Assembly (NCBI GenBank): GCA_002839185.1
Contig: PGXO01000010.1
Location: 62,001-126,000 of the forward strand
DNA from: Synergistetes bacterium HGW-Synergistetes-1
Lineage (GTDB): Bacteria; Synergistota; Synergistia; Synergistales; Synergistaceae
DNA: 64,000 nt
Direction: 5' to 3'
The notes beneath the pieces were generated by a model. That model ran no database searches, was not told the origin of the DNA, and saw nothing but the letters and a program-made list of their open reading frames with translations. Shown here piece after piece: positions 16,946-25,039 of the stretch. Each line of letters begins with the position of its first letter. Position 1 is the stretch's first letter. Position numbers and translations under genes: made by a program.

Positions 16946-18964
16946 ATGAAATTAAAAATTGCTTTGATCGGAAACCCAAATTGCGGGAAAACCACTATGT
17001 ATAATGCAATTACAGGAAGTACGCAATACGTGGGAAATTGGCCGGGTGTAACGGTAGAAAAAAAAGAAGGGTTGATAAAGGGGCATAAAGACGCCCTGCT
17101 TGTAGACCTCCCTGGAATATATTCTCTATCTCCATACTCCCTGGAAGAGAGAATAACCCGTGATTATCTGAGTGACGGCAAACCCGATGCTGTTATCAAC
17201 ATTGTTGACTCGACCAATATCGAACGTGGCCTGTATCTTACAACACAGCTCCTTGAAATGGACATCCCGGTGCTGGTGGCGCTTAATATGACAGATGCCG
17301 CAGATAAAGCCGGAATAAGTATCAATGAAAAGGTTCTGTCTCAAAAACTTGGCTGCCGCGCTATCAAATGTTCTGCTTCCGATGGAACCGGACTTGGCGA
17401 GGTTTTAAGCAACGCAGTCGACATTGCGGTCAAAAAGGAGAAACCGGAACAAAAAATAAGGTTCGGAGATGAAATTGAAACTGCGCTTCAGTGGATTTCC
17501 TCAATAGCCACTCAATTTTCAGCAGAGCATCCATCTCGCTGGGTTTCTGTAAACCTTTTCAGCAGGGATGCTGTCCTCAAAGAACATCTTTCAATAGATA
17601 ACGACAGCCTTTTATCCATAGACAAGCTGATAAAAGCCTGTGAAGAAAAGTCGGACGATGATTCCGAAAGCATAATAGCGAATGAGCGTTACTTATTCAT
17701 AGACCGAGTGCTCTCTAAAGCCCTCACAGACAGCAACTCAAGCAATGTTTCACATTCGGACCGAATCGACTCGATTGTTACCAACCGCTTTCTTGGTCTC
17801 CCGATTTTCTTCCTGATAATGTGGGGCGTCTATTACATTTCTATCCAGACTCTGGGGGATATGACTATAGGGTGGACCGAAACATTTTTCGGTGATTGGA
17901 TAGGAGGCACGTTGTCAGGCTGGCTTGAGGCGGCACACACTGCCGAGTGGCTGCAGGGTCTTGTGGTTGACGGCATTGTCGGCGGGGTAGGCGCTGTTAT
18001 GGGGTTTGTCCCTCAGCTTATGATCCTTTTCTTCTTCATATCCTTCCTTGAGGATTGCGGTTACATGGCCCGTGTGGCTTTTATCATGGACAGGCTGTTC
18101 CGTCAATTCGGGCTCTCAGGAAAATCCTTTATCCCCATGCTTGTGGGCACAGGCTGCTCCGTTCCAGGGATAATGGCCTGCAGAACCATCGAAAATGACG
18201 TTGACCGCAAATTGACAATAATACTTACTCCATTTATTCCATGCGGAGCCAAGCTGCCTGTCTTCGCGCTTTTTGCAGCCGTTTTCTTCCCTGAGCAGTC
18301 ATGGGTCGCCCCATCCATGTACATGATCGGAATAGGCATGGTGATCCTTTCAGGGATCGTTCTGAAGAAGACGTCTCTCTTTGCAGGAGACCCTGCCCCT
18401 TTTGTGATGGAACTCCCTGCTTATAGAATGCCACGGATCAAAGGTGTTGCAATACACATGTGGGAACGGGCAAAAGCATTCATGATCAAGGCCGGAACAA
18501 TTATTTTTGCAGCCGCCGGATTGATTTGGTTTCTTCAGGCATTCAATTGGTCTCTCGAAATGGTCGATGCAGGAGAAAGTATCTTGGCCTCCATAGGAGG
18601 GGTAATAGCACCAATATTCGTTCCGCTTGGCTTCGGTACATGGCAGTCATCGATGGCTGTGGTGACCGGGTTTCTTGCAAAGGAAGTCGTTGTTGCGACC
18701 TACGGAGTTCTTTTCGGTCTCGGGGAGGTTGCCGAGGACAACCCGGGGCTCATAGCAAATATATCGAATATGTTCACTCCTGTAAGCGCATATGCGTTTA
18801 TGGTATTCACACTCCTTGCATCGCCCTGTTTCGCTGCTCTTGGAGCAATAAGAAGTGAAATGAAATCATGGAAATGGACTTTCTTCGCGATGGCGTGGCA
18901 GACCGGGCTGGCTTACCTCCTGGCGCTTGCCATATACCAAATAGGAAGCAGGATAACTGCTTAA
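16946..18964 (+). CDS. feoB: Ferrous iron transport protein B
   Basis: This is the G-protein-coupled Fe(II) permease of the inner membrane (672 aa). The N-terminal GTPase has G1 IGNPNCGKTTM, switch region GNWPGVTVEKKEG, G3 VDLPGIYSLSPYS and G4 ALNMTD. After a helical domain come the Gate and FeoB_C membrane segments, including VGTGCSVPGIMACRTIEN and the conserved FIPCGAKLPVF. Ferrous uptake suits an anaerobic habitat. GGAGG is seven bases upstream. Confidence 0.97.
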   Translation: MKLKIALIGNPNCGKTTMYNAITGSTQYVGNWPGVTVEKKEGLIKGHKDALLVDLPGIYSLSPYSLEERITRDYLSDGKPDAVINIVDSTNIERGLYLTTQLLEMDIPVLVALNMTDAADKAGISINEKVLSQKLGCRAIKCSASDGTGLGEVLSNAVDIAVKKEKPEQKIRFGDEIETALQWISSIATQFSAEHPSRWVSVNLFSRDAVLKEHLSIDNDSLLSIDKLIKACEEKSDDDSESIIANERYLFIDRVLSKALTDSNSSNVSHSDRIDSIVTNRFLGLPIFFLIMWGVYYISIQTLGDMTIGWTETFFGDWIGGTLSGWLEAAHTAEWLQGLVVDGIVGGVGAVMGFVPQLMILFFFISFLEDCGYMARVAFIMDRLFRQFGLSGKSFIPMLVGTGCSVPGIMACRTIENDVDRKLTIILTPFIPCGAKLPVFALFAAVFFPEQSWVAPSMYMIGIGMVILSGIVLKKTSLFAGDPAPFVMELPAYRMPRIKGVAIHMWERAKAFMIKAGTIIFAAAGLIWFLQAFNWSLEMVDAGESILASIGGVIAPIFVPLGFGTWQSSMAVVTGFLAKEVVVATYGVLFGLGEVAEDNPGLIANISNMFTPVSAYAFMVFTLLASPCFAALGAIRSEMKSWKWTFFAMAWQTGLAYLLALAIYQIGSRITA

Positions 18965-18988
18965 ACTGAGAAGGGACGTGCAGTATAA

Positions 18989-19141
18989 ATGACAACTTAC
19001 GTTATTGGAGCAATGGTTTTCGCCGCAATGGGATATGCATTATACAGAGTGATCAGGAACAGCGTTTCAGGGAAATGCACCTGCGGATGCAGCGGCAACT
19101 GTCCAGGATGCAATTCAGCAAAATCAGGCCATATAAAATAA
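18989..19141 (+). CDS. FeoB-associated Cys-rich small membrane protein
   Basis: This 50-residue gene has one N-terminal membrane helix (TYVIGAMVFAAMGYALYRVI) and a cysteine-rich tail, KCTCGCSGNCPGC. That matches the FeoB-associated Cys-rich family, which is found directly after feoB in many anaerobes. GAAGGGACG lies upstream and the gap to feoB is 24 bases. The five cysteines probably bind iron or a metal near the channel mouth, but the role is not established. Confidence 0.8.
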   Translation: MTTYVIGAMVFAAMGYALYRVIRNSVSGKCTCGCSGNCPGCNSAKSGHIK

Positions 19142-19207
19142 CGACAGCCAGGCAGCGCTGTACCTCCTTACAGCTACCGCAGAAAAGATAAAGGCTCTCC
19201 TTCCTCC

Positions 19208-19243
19208 GCTCCGGGGGCAATAACCACCCCCCGGAGCTCTCTT
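19208..19243 (+). terminator. Terminator of the feo operon
   Basis: GCTCCGGGGG pairs with CCCCCGGAGC around a ten-base loop, followed by TCTCTT. Confidence 0.7.
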
Positions 19244-19278
19244 AATCCAACAGGCAAAAGATATAAGCGTCATAACGC

Positions 19279-20064
19279 TTAGCCCCTTATATTCTTCATC
19301 GCTCTCAAAGAACGTGCATAGTCATCTTCAAAAACTTCGATCGTCATTATCCTTTCTTCTCCACCTGACATCATATCTGTCACGGACTCAAAAAGATCAG
19401 GATCAAAGTACGAAAGATCCCTGTGGTCTGTCCCATCGGGCATCACACCGTGAATATGAAGCACTCTTACGTCATCTGCAAAACTCCCGGCAATTTCAAG
19501 CACAGGACGTCCGTATTTGACGAGGTGTCCCAAATCCAGGCAAATAGATGTACCTACGGCATTTGCAAGATGTTTGACATACCATGGATCATAATCCAAC
19601 GTTTCAATGCATACTTTCCTTTTGTCGCTGACCGCTTCCGCGATCATTCCTGCCGAACTGATACTCTTTTTAAGCCACTTTTCTATATCAGCACTGGGGG
19701 AATTTCCCCTCTTTTCGCCGACGACATGCAATATCCAGGCAAAGGGATCAAGCGGGGCAAAGAGACTGATCGTCCTCAGACACATATCTTCCCTCTCACG
19801 CCTCTCCAGATCAGAGCAGGATACAAATATTTCTGAGGGAAAGTGCACTGTACAGGACATATCCAGTTCGCTGCACAGATCCCTCATGATCAGGACTTCT
19901 TCTTTGTCTGGCATGTTTGAATATTCGGGAATATCGAAAAGCACTATCTCCATATCGCTCACATCGGGGGAAAGGCACCTCATATTATCGGCAAATGTAC
20001 CTGGAGTCACCCAAGAAGTCCCTCCAAAGCGCAGCCCCGGCAGTTCAAGAGCTCTTTTTATCAC
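19279..20064 (-). CDS. cbiR: AP-endonuclease-2/xylose-isomerase-like TIM barrel, probable cobamide-remodelling CbiR
   Basis: A 261-residue protein of the sugar-phosphate isomerase/AP endonuclease 2 barrel fold. It starts LRFGGTSWVTPGTFADNMRC and continues with the segment DMEIVLFDIPEYSNMPDKEE, a pattern I associate with CbiR, the phosphodiesterase that strips the lower ligand from salvaged cobamides. Candidate metal ligands occur in HFPSE, LHVVG, CIETLDY, CLDLGH, LHIHG and IEVFE. It is the last gene of the zinc-uptake operon, 21 bases after znuB, and lies between two cobalamin-controlled loci. An ordinary sugar isomerase is the main alternative. Confidence 0.6.
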   Translation of the reverse strand: MIKRALELPGLRFGGTSWVTPGTFADNMRCLSPDVSDMEIVLFDIPEYSNMPDKEEVLIMRDLCSELDMSCTVHFPSEIFVSCSDLERREREDMCLRTISLFAPLDPFAWILHVVGEKRGNSPSADIEKWLKKSISSAGMIAEAVSDKRKVCIETLDYDPWYVKHLANAVGTSICLDLGHLVKYGRPVLEIAGSFADDVRVLHIHGVMPDGTDHRDLSYFDPDLFESVTDMMSGGEERIMTIEVFEDDYARSLRAMKNIRG

Positions 20065-20085
20065 TGATACTCACCATTCTTCAAG

Positions 20086-20907
20086 TCAAAAATACTTTTT
20101 GAGACTCCCTGCGGCAAAAAAGATCAGGAAAACGGCAAGATTTAATACCACGATGCTCGCTCCAACAGGGATATCAAGGGAATACGAGAGGACAATACCA
20201 ATAAAGAAACATATTGTCGAGACAATGCCAGAACAGATCACCACACCCTTAAAGCTTGAGTAGAGTCTCATGGCGGTAAGGGCGGGAAAAACTATAAGGC
20301 TCGAGATAAGGAGGGTCCCCATTATTCGCATTCCGACAACTATTGTAACGGCAGTCAGCACAGCTATGAGGGTGTTGTAAAAACCGACGTTTACGCCTGT
20401 TGCCCTCGCAAAATCCTCATCGAAGGTAACTGTGAATATCACATTGTAAAGGACTGCAAAGAGCAACAGCACAGCAACAGAAAGTCCCATGCCAAGATAG
20501 ACATCTTGGTCGTCCATTGCAAGTATGCTGCCAAACATATAGTTATATATGTCAATACTCATCCCTTTTGTTAATGATGTAGCTATGATTCCTATCGCAA
20601 GGGCTGAACTTGATATCACTGCTATAGCAGCATCTCCCTTGATTCTTAGATTATCTCTCATTTTCAGGAGCAGTATTGCAGCGGTTATTACGACAGGCAC
20701 AGAAACAAGGAGAGGTGCCATGTTGAAGGCCACGGCAATGCAGAGTGCCCCAAAAGCAACGTGACCAAGCCCGTCTCCTATCATCGAATATCGTTTGAGG
20801 ACCAGACTCACACCAAGCAGCGACGCACAAAGCGATACCATCAGGCCTACCGCGACCGCCCTGACGATAAAATCATAAGCCAAGAGTTCACTTAGAATAT
20901 TTAGCAT
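20086..20907 (-). CDS. znuB: Zinc/manganese ABC transporter permease (ZnuB/ABC-3 family)
   Basis: A 273-residue inner-membrane permease of the metal-ion ABC-3 family with about eight to nine helices. The typical early motif is present (GVSLVLKRYSMIGDGLGHVA), with the conserved D and H that line the metal path, and the late MGTLLISSLIVFPALTAM matches the family. Its start overlaps the end of znuC by 20 bases. Together with ZnuA and ZnuC it imports zinc, or possibly manganese, into the cytoplasm. Confidence 0.9.
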   Translation of the reverse strand: MLNILSELLAYDFIVRAVAVGLMVSLCASLLGVSLVLKRYSMIGDGLGHVAFGALCIAVAFNMAPLLVSVPVVITAAILLLKMRDNLRIKGDAAIAVISSSALAIGIIATSLTKGMSIDIYNYMFGSILAMDDQDVYLGMGLSVAVLLLFAVLYNVIFTVTFDEDFARATGVNVGFYNTLIAVLTAVTIVVGMRIMGTLLISSLIVFPALTAMRLYSSFKGVVICSGIVSTICFFIGIVLSYSLDIPVGASIVVLNLAVFLIFFAAGSLKKYF

Positions 20908-21601
20908 TTTCGCCTGAAAACCTCTTGCCTGTTTCGGATCTCAGATATTCATCCGCACTGCCAAAAAAAAATATATTTGTGCCAAGGTGGAGGATTTTAT
21001 CGGCATTTTCTTTAGCTGCCTCAATATCATGGGAAACCATGATTATTGTCAGCCCCTCTTCATTCAGTTTTCTGAGCAGGGAGTAGAATTCGGAACTTAT
21101 GAGCGGATCAAGGCCAGCGGCAGGCTCATCAAGGACCAGCATGGTTTTCGCGGAACAGAGGGCACGTGCCAGAAGCACACGCTGCTGCTGGCCTCCCGAA
21201 AGCTCCCGGAAGGAACGTTTCCTTATACTCGCTATCTCAAGTAATTCCATGCTGTAAACGGCCAGTTTTTTGTCTTTCGATGCATAAAAGGGGAAGATTC
21301 CACTCGAAGCAAGGCAGCCTGAGAGCACCACTTCATCCACCCTGGCAGGAAAGTCCTTCTGTACCTCTGTCTGCTGAGGCAGGTATCCGATCTCGCTTTT
21401 TTTGATGCCTCCGTTCAGCCTGATCATGCCGGAAGAAAGCTCCGTAAGGCCGAGGATAGCCTTTATCAGAGTGCTTTTTCCTGAGCCGTTTTCTCCAACA
21501 ACTGCAAGGTACTCACCCTTTTCAATTCGGAAGGAGACGTTTTTTAACGCGGGGACACCATCATACTCCACTGATACGTTTTCAGCCTCGAGAACTGTCA
21601 T
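20888..21601 (-). CDS. znuC: Zinc/manganese ABC transporter ATPase
   Basis: A 237-residue ABC ATPase with Walker A GENGSGKSTL near residue 36, Q-loop YLPQQTEV, signature LSGGQQQRV, Walker B MLVLDEPAAGLD and switch His in VSHDIE. All catalytic residues are present. Its start overlaps the znuA stop by four bases, and its end overlaps znuB. Confidence 0.92.
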   Translation of the reverse strand: MTVLEAENVSVEYDGVPALKNVSFRIEKGEYLAVVGENGSGKSTLIKAILGLTELSSGMIRLNGGIKKSEIGYLPQQTEVQKDFPARVDEVVLSGCLASSGIFPFYASKDKKLAVYSMELLEIASIRKRSFRELSGGQQQRVLLARALCSAKTMLVLDEPAAGLDPLISSEFYSLLRKLNEEGLTIIMVSHDIEAAKENADKILHLGTNIFFFGSADEYLRSETGKRFSGENAKYSK

Positions 21602-22542
21602 TTAAGCCCCTCTTTGAGGTTTGCCAGATTTTTTCTCATAATAGAAAGATATGTACTTCCCTTTTTTAGATCCTCTGAAGAAAGATTATGGCACGAATTC
21701 AAAGAGAGCAGGTGTGTTCCTGTTTCCACACTGATCATTTTTGCCATCTTAGGAGCTACCATCTCCCCATAAAATACAATCGGTATTTTTTCTTTTTTTA
21801 CCTCACTGATGATTTCAGTAATTCTTTTCACTCCCGGATCCGCCTGCGCTGAGCAAACGTCTATCGCAGAAAGAGACTCCAATCCATAACGTTTAAGGAA
21901 ATATGCGAAAGCATTACTGCCGCCAAATACAATTTTTTTTCTTTTCCCTGAGGCAACAGCATCCCTGAACTCACCATCAAGTTTTTGGAGTTCTGACTTG
22001 AACTCCTTTGCATTCTTTCGGAAATATTCTGCATCGGCCGGATAGGCGGCACACAAGGCGGAAAGTATATTGTCCGTCATGACTGCCGCATTGTTGGGGT
22101 CTGTCCATATGTGCGGATCAAGGACATGGTGATGTGTTTCGGCGTGATCTTCGTCTTCATGCCTGATCAGTTTTATTCCCTTTGAGACATCCACTGTTAC
22201 TATCTTTTCCCCTTTTACGGATGAAATTATCTTTTCTGCCCAATGTTCCATGTGTCTGCCTGTGTAGACGAACATATCCGCTTTGCTGATATTAATGATG
22301 TCAGATGGAGATGGTTCATAAGTATGGCTTTCCGCTCCGGGAGGCAGAAGAAGCTGCACATCCGCTCTATCCCTTACTATCTGTTTCGTAAAATCATATT
22401 GGGGAAAGAGTGTCGCTATGATCCTGGGTTTTTCCTGCGTTTTGCTTTCAGCCTGACTGCGGACAGGATATTCCATTAACAAAAACGATAACGCTGACAA
22501 GGCCAGTAAGCCTGTCAGCAGCATATATTTTTTATTTTTCAT
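21598..22542 (-). CDS. znuA: Zinc-binding periplasmic protein of ABC transporter
   Basis: A cluster A-I metal-binding protein (314 aa). The signal peptide is MKNKKYMLLTGLLALSALSF. Metal-site residues include H in GAESHTYEPSPSD, H in TGRHMEHW, H in the LDPHIWTDP motif and the C-terminal D/E region. A His/Asp-rich loop, HEDEDHAETHHH, is typical of zinc rather than manganese binders. It follows the Fur-family regulator with an overlap. Confidence 0.92.
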   Translation of the reverse strand: MKNKKYMLLTGLLALSALSFLLMEYPVRSQAESKTQEKPRIIATLFPQYDFTKQIVRDRADVQLLLPPGAESHTYEPSPSDIINISKADMFVYTGRHMEHWAEKIISSVKGEKIVTVDVSKGIKLIRHEDEDHAETHHHVLDPHIWTDPNNAAVMTDNILSALCAAYPADAEYFRKNAKEFKSELQKLDGEFRDAVASGKRKKIVFGGSNAFAYFLKRYGLESLSAIDVCSAQADPGVKRITEIISEVKKEKIPIVFYGEMVAPKMAKMISVETGTHLLSLNSCHNLSSEDLKKGSTYLSIMRKNLANLKEGLK

Positions 22543-22966
22543 CTATATCCTTCTTTCTGCACTCTGAACATATGCCGTAAAAGACCGTCTTGAACCTGTT
22601 CAGGTCAAACTTATGATGCTCGCTGAAATGAGCGGAGATCTGATCAAGGAAGCTGCAGTCAAGGTGGAAGAGCTTCCCGCATCGCTCACACTTCATGTGG
22701 TAATGCAGCGATTCTTTTCCGGAAGGCTCAGCATACTGGTAACAGGCGCTCGCACCATCAACAGAAGAGTACTTTATGAGGAATCCCTCTTTCTCAAGCC
22801 TCTCAAAATGCCTGTATATCGTAGCCTTTCCGACAGGGTGACCTTCATGAATGAGAGCAAGGTGAACGTCGTCGGCAGTTATGTGCCTGTCGCTGTTCCT
22901 CTCTATCACAGCCAGAATAAGTTTGCGCTGGTTTGTGTTGTATCGGACCTCGGTCATATAAATCAC
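22532..22966 (-). CDS. zur: Fur-family metalloregulator, probable zinc sensor (Zur)
   Basis: A 144-residue Fur-fold repressor. The winged helix is at TADDVHLALIHEGHPVGKAT with YRHFERLEKEG. Zinc ligands are visible as CERCGKLFHLDC and the C-terminal CSECRKK, plus HYHMKC. Its position as first gene of the zinc-importer operon points to Zur rather than Fur or PerR. ATG 22957 (MTEVRYNTNQR) is an alternative start. A 17-bp inverted repeat lies just upstream, likely its own operator. Confidence 0.82.
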   Translation of the reverse strand: MIYMTEVRYNTNQRKLILAVIERNSDRHITADDVHLALIHEGHPVGKATIYRHFERLEKEGFLIKYSSVDGASACYQYAEPSGKESLHYHMKCERCGKLFHLDCSFLDQISAHFSEHHKFDLNRFKTVFYGICSECRKKDIDEK

Positions 22967-22975
22967 ACCATTCTA

Positions 22976-22992
22976 AAACTGAGAATCAGTTT
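22976..22992 (-). promoter_or_regulatory. Candidate Zur operator with extended -10 promoter
   Basis: AAACTGA-GAA-TCAGTTT is a perfect 7-3-7 inverted repeat. On the minus strand an extended -10 (TGCTATAAT, 23013-23005) lies just before it, so a bound repressor would cover the transcription start of zur-znuACB-cbiR. Confidence 0.6.
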
Positions 22993-23094
22993 CATATTGA
23001 CATGATTATAGCACTACAATAATGATGAAGCTACGACGAGTTCGGTCGCAATGGTGAAAAGGCTGTAAGAGCTGGAGGAAAGTGTACCCACCTG

Positions 23095-23297
23095 GGGAAT
23101 CGATTGGGAGTCGATAGGGAATCAATTGTTAGTAGCTAAGACCCGGGAACAACGTCAAGGGCAAGTGACAGTATCAAGACCTGGATCCACGCTGAGACGC
23201 GGACCAAGATGACGAAGAGAAAAGCATAAGCAATGGGGTTAAGTCAAAATTACAACTGGTATGCAATTGATTCCCAACCGATTCCCAATAGACTCCC
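23095..23297. repeat. Inverted pair of triple 11-bp iterons around 137 bp (unknown element)
   Basis: Three tandem 11-mers, GGGAATCGATT, GGGAGTCGATA and GGGAATCAATT (23095-23127), are mirrored by three reverse-complement units at 23265-23297 (GGGAATCAATT, GGGAATCGGTT, GGGAGTCTATT read on the minus strand). The exact 11-bp spacing places all copies on one face of the helix. The interior has no convincing gene. The element lies between the end of tonB and the zur promoter, which makes this 360-base gap otherwise empty. It could be a short non-autonomous transposon, a protein-binding array or a structured RNA. Confidence 0.7.
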
Positions 23298-23298
23298 C

Positions 23299-23317
23299 CG
23301 CAGGACCGCGTCCTGCG
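23299..23317 (-). terminator. Hairpin beyond tonB
   Basis: CGCAGGAC pairs perfectly with GTCCTGCG across a three-base loop, ten bases beyond the tonB stop. It lacks a U-run, so it may protect the 3' end or form part of the adjoining iteron element. Confidence 0.4.
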
Positions 23318-23326
23318 CCACACCAT

Positions 23327-24007
23327 CTACTTAAGCCTAAAAGTCACTGGTACTCTTACACGTACTGTTCCGTTATTTTTGAAGAGCCACTGTCTGACTG
23401 CGCGCAGGGCGCTTTCGTCAAGTCTTTGGAAGCCGCTTGAACTCTCGATCTCTGCGTTAACGACTCTACCGTCTGTCACAGTTGCTATTATTTTTACTGT
23501 TCCCTCTTCTTTACGTTTTCTTGAAAAAGAGGAGTAGTCCGGCAGGACTTTTTTTACGACTTCGAGGGTATCCAGTTCGACGACCCTTTCCGGCCGAGCC
23601 TGATGAGGCAACGCCGGAAGGTTATCTGTAAGGACTGCATCGTTCGTTGCATTTACAGGAGTCCCCGCCTCGCTGTCTGCGGTCCCTGCAACTGCCTGAA
23701 CTTCCTGCACGGGAGCCTTCTCAGGCGTCGTTTTTACTGCCTTTACAGGTTCTGCTTTTTTTTGAGGCTGTTTTTTGGTGACAGTCTCCTTTTTGGGGAC
23801 GGCCTTCTTCTCAGCCGGCACCTCTTCCCTTATCGGGACCGGTGCTGGAGCGATTTTTTTCTCGGCCATTGCCAGGCGGACTCTCATGATCGGCTTTATC
23901 TCCGGCTTCACAGCGGCACCGGGCATCAGCAGCACAAATGCGGCATGCGCTGTAATGCTCAATGTGAGCGCTATGACCCAGAAAAACCTCTCACGGGACT
24001 CGTTCAT
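23327..24007 (-). CDS. tonB: TonB energy-transducing protein
   Basis: A 226-residue TonB with an N-terminal membrane anchor (FFWVIALTLSITAHAAFVLL), including the Ser-His pair used in ExbB/D coupling. A long Lys/Pro/Glu-rich periplasmic linker follows (EEVPAEKKAVPKKETVTKK). The C-terminal domain carries LPDYSSFSRKRKEEGTVKI, ESSSGFQRLDESALRAVRQW and a VPVTFRLK end. It is the last gene of the cobalamin-uptake operon, so it probably serves the B12 receptor. Confidence 0.93.
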   Translation of the reverse strand: MNESRERFFWVIALTLSITAHAAFVLLMPGAAVKPEIKPIMRVRLAMAEKKIAPAPVPIREEVPAEKKAVPKKETVTKKQPQKKAEPVKAVKTTPEKAPVQEVQAVAGTADSEAGTPVNATNDAVLTDNLPALPHQARPERVVELDTLEVVKKVLPDYSSFSRKRKEEGTVKIIATVTDGRVVNAEIESSSGFQRLDESALRAVRQWLFKNNGTVRVRVPVTFRLK

Positions 24008-24009
24008 TT

Positions 24010-24405
24010 TCAGTTTTCGCCCTCCATTAGAAGACCTGCTGAAGTTATCCCTGATTTTCGGAGTATGGAGAGTACTTCTGCAACTGTTCCGTAGGGAGCG
24101 TTTTTATCCCCGGCAATGAGTATTTCCCGCCCTCCGGCAGCTTTGGCAAGTTCGGGGAGTTCATCTTTCGAGACCTTGACCCCGTTCCAGAATATCGCGC
24201 CGTCCTTTTCCACAGTAAGGGTGAGGGCGCTCTTCATGTCTGAAGTCTCACCCTCTCCCGAAGGAAGATCAATATCCAGTTTGCCCTGAATGAATGTTGC
24301 GGTCAGGACAAAAAAGATTATCAGCATAAAGAGTACGTCTATGAGAGGTGTAACATCTACGTCTGCAAAACGCCTTGATTTACGCCTTCGCACTTTCCCC
24401 ACCAT
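24010..24405 (-). CDS. exbD: Biopolymer transport protein ExbD
   Basis: A 131-residue ExbD/TolR protein with a short cytoplasmic start, the single membrane helix VDVTPLIDVLFMLIIFFVLT carrying the essential Asp, and a periplasmic domain. With ExbB it forms the proton channel that drives TonB. Its start overlaps the exbB end by 26 bases and it ends two bases before tonB. Confidence 0.93.
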   Translation of the reverse strand: MVGKVRRRKSRRFADVDVTPLIDVLFMLIIFFVLTATFIQGKLDIDLPSGEGETSDMKSALTLTVEKDGAIFWNGVKVSKDELPELAKAAGGREILIAGDKNAPYGTVAEVLSILRKSGITSAGLLMEGEN

Positions 24406-25006
24406 GACTTGTGAAGTGTTCCCTTATAAGGTAGTCGGCGCCCCTGTTGAGCGTTTCCTCCTCGCTGTCTATGCGGGAGAGCAGGAGTCCGTGGGCGAAT
24501 ATCACAGGTATCGCAACTGTCAGTCCCGCGACAGTCGTAAAGAGAGCTTTCCAGATGCCTCCCGTAACAGTCGCAGCGTTTATCTGGCCGCCGAGATGCA
24601 GGGACTGGAACATCTCGACCATCCCAAGCACTGTTCCGAGAAGTCCGAGCAACGGGGCTGTCTTCCCGACTATCTCAAGGATGAATAGGTGTTTTTCCCA
24701 TCGGTAGACCTCACGGCGGACCTGCTGCTCGACAAGTAGCTTCATGTCCTCCCTTCCAACGCCCCAATGGGCGAAGGCCGCGAAGAAAAGCCTGTGGAGA
24801 GAACTCTGTGATGACCTGACCACTTTTCTTGCCTCGCCGATGTTGTTCTCAGATACTGCTTTGCCAAAGGCCTCCTCAAGCGCCTCCGGGTTTGTGGAAG
24901 CGCTCTTGAAAAAAAGCAGCCTCTCTACCACGACCGCCAGTGCTATGACAGAAAGCGCCGCGATCACCCACATTATTATTCCGCCCGATCTCATGTATTC
25001 AAGCAA
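24380..25006 (-). CDS. exbB: ExbB/TolQ/MotA proton channel protein
   Basis: A 208-residue protein with three membrane helices. The conserved block GKTAPLLGLLGTVLGMVEMF and the later TVTGGIWKALFTTVAGLTVA are the MotA/ExbB signature. The start is TTG at 25006, chosen because GGGAGAG lies about seven bases upstream; an ATG four codons later is possible. It follows btuC and forms the proton channel with ExbD. Confidence 0.93.
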   Translation of the reverse strand: MLEYMRSGGIIMWVIAALSVIALAVVVERLLFFKSASTNPEALEEAFGKAVSENNIGEARKVVRSSQSSLHRLFFAAFAHWGVGREDMKLLVEQQVRREVYRWEKHLFILEIVGKTAPLLGLLGTVLGMVEMFQSLHLGGQINAATVTGGIWKALFTTVAGLTVAIPVIFAHGLLLSRIDSEEETLNRGADYLIREHFTSHGGESAKA

Positions 25007-25039
25007 TTATGATCTCTCCCGTCTTTTCACATCAGATGA

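Noticed and set aside
23041-23320. CRISPR array
   Set aside because: The 11-bp units are contiguous without spacers and mirror each other. No cas gene is present.
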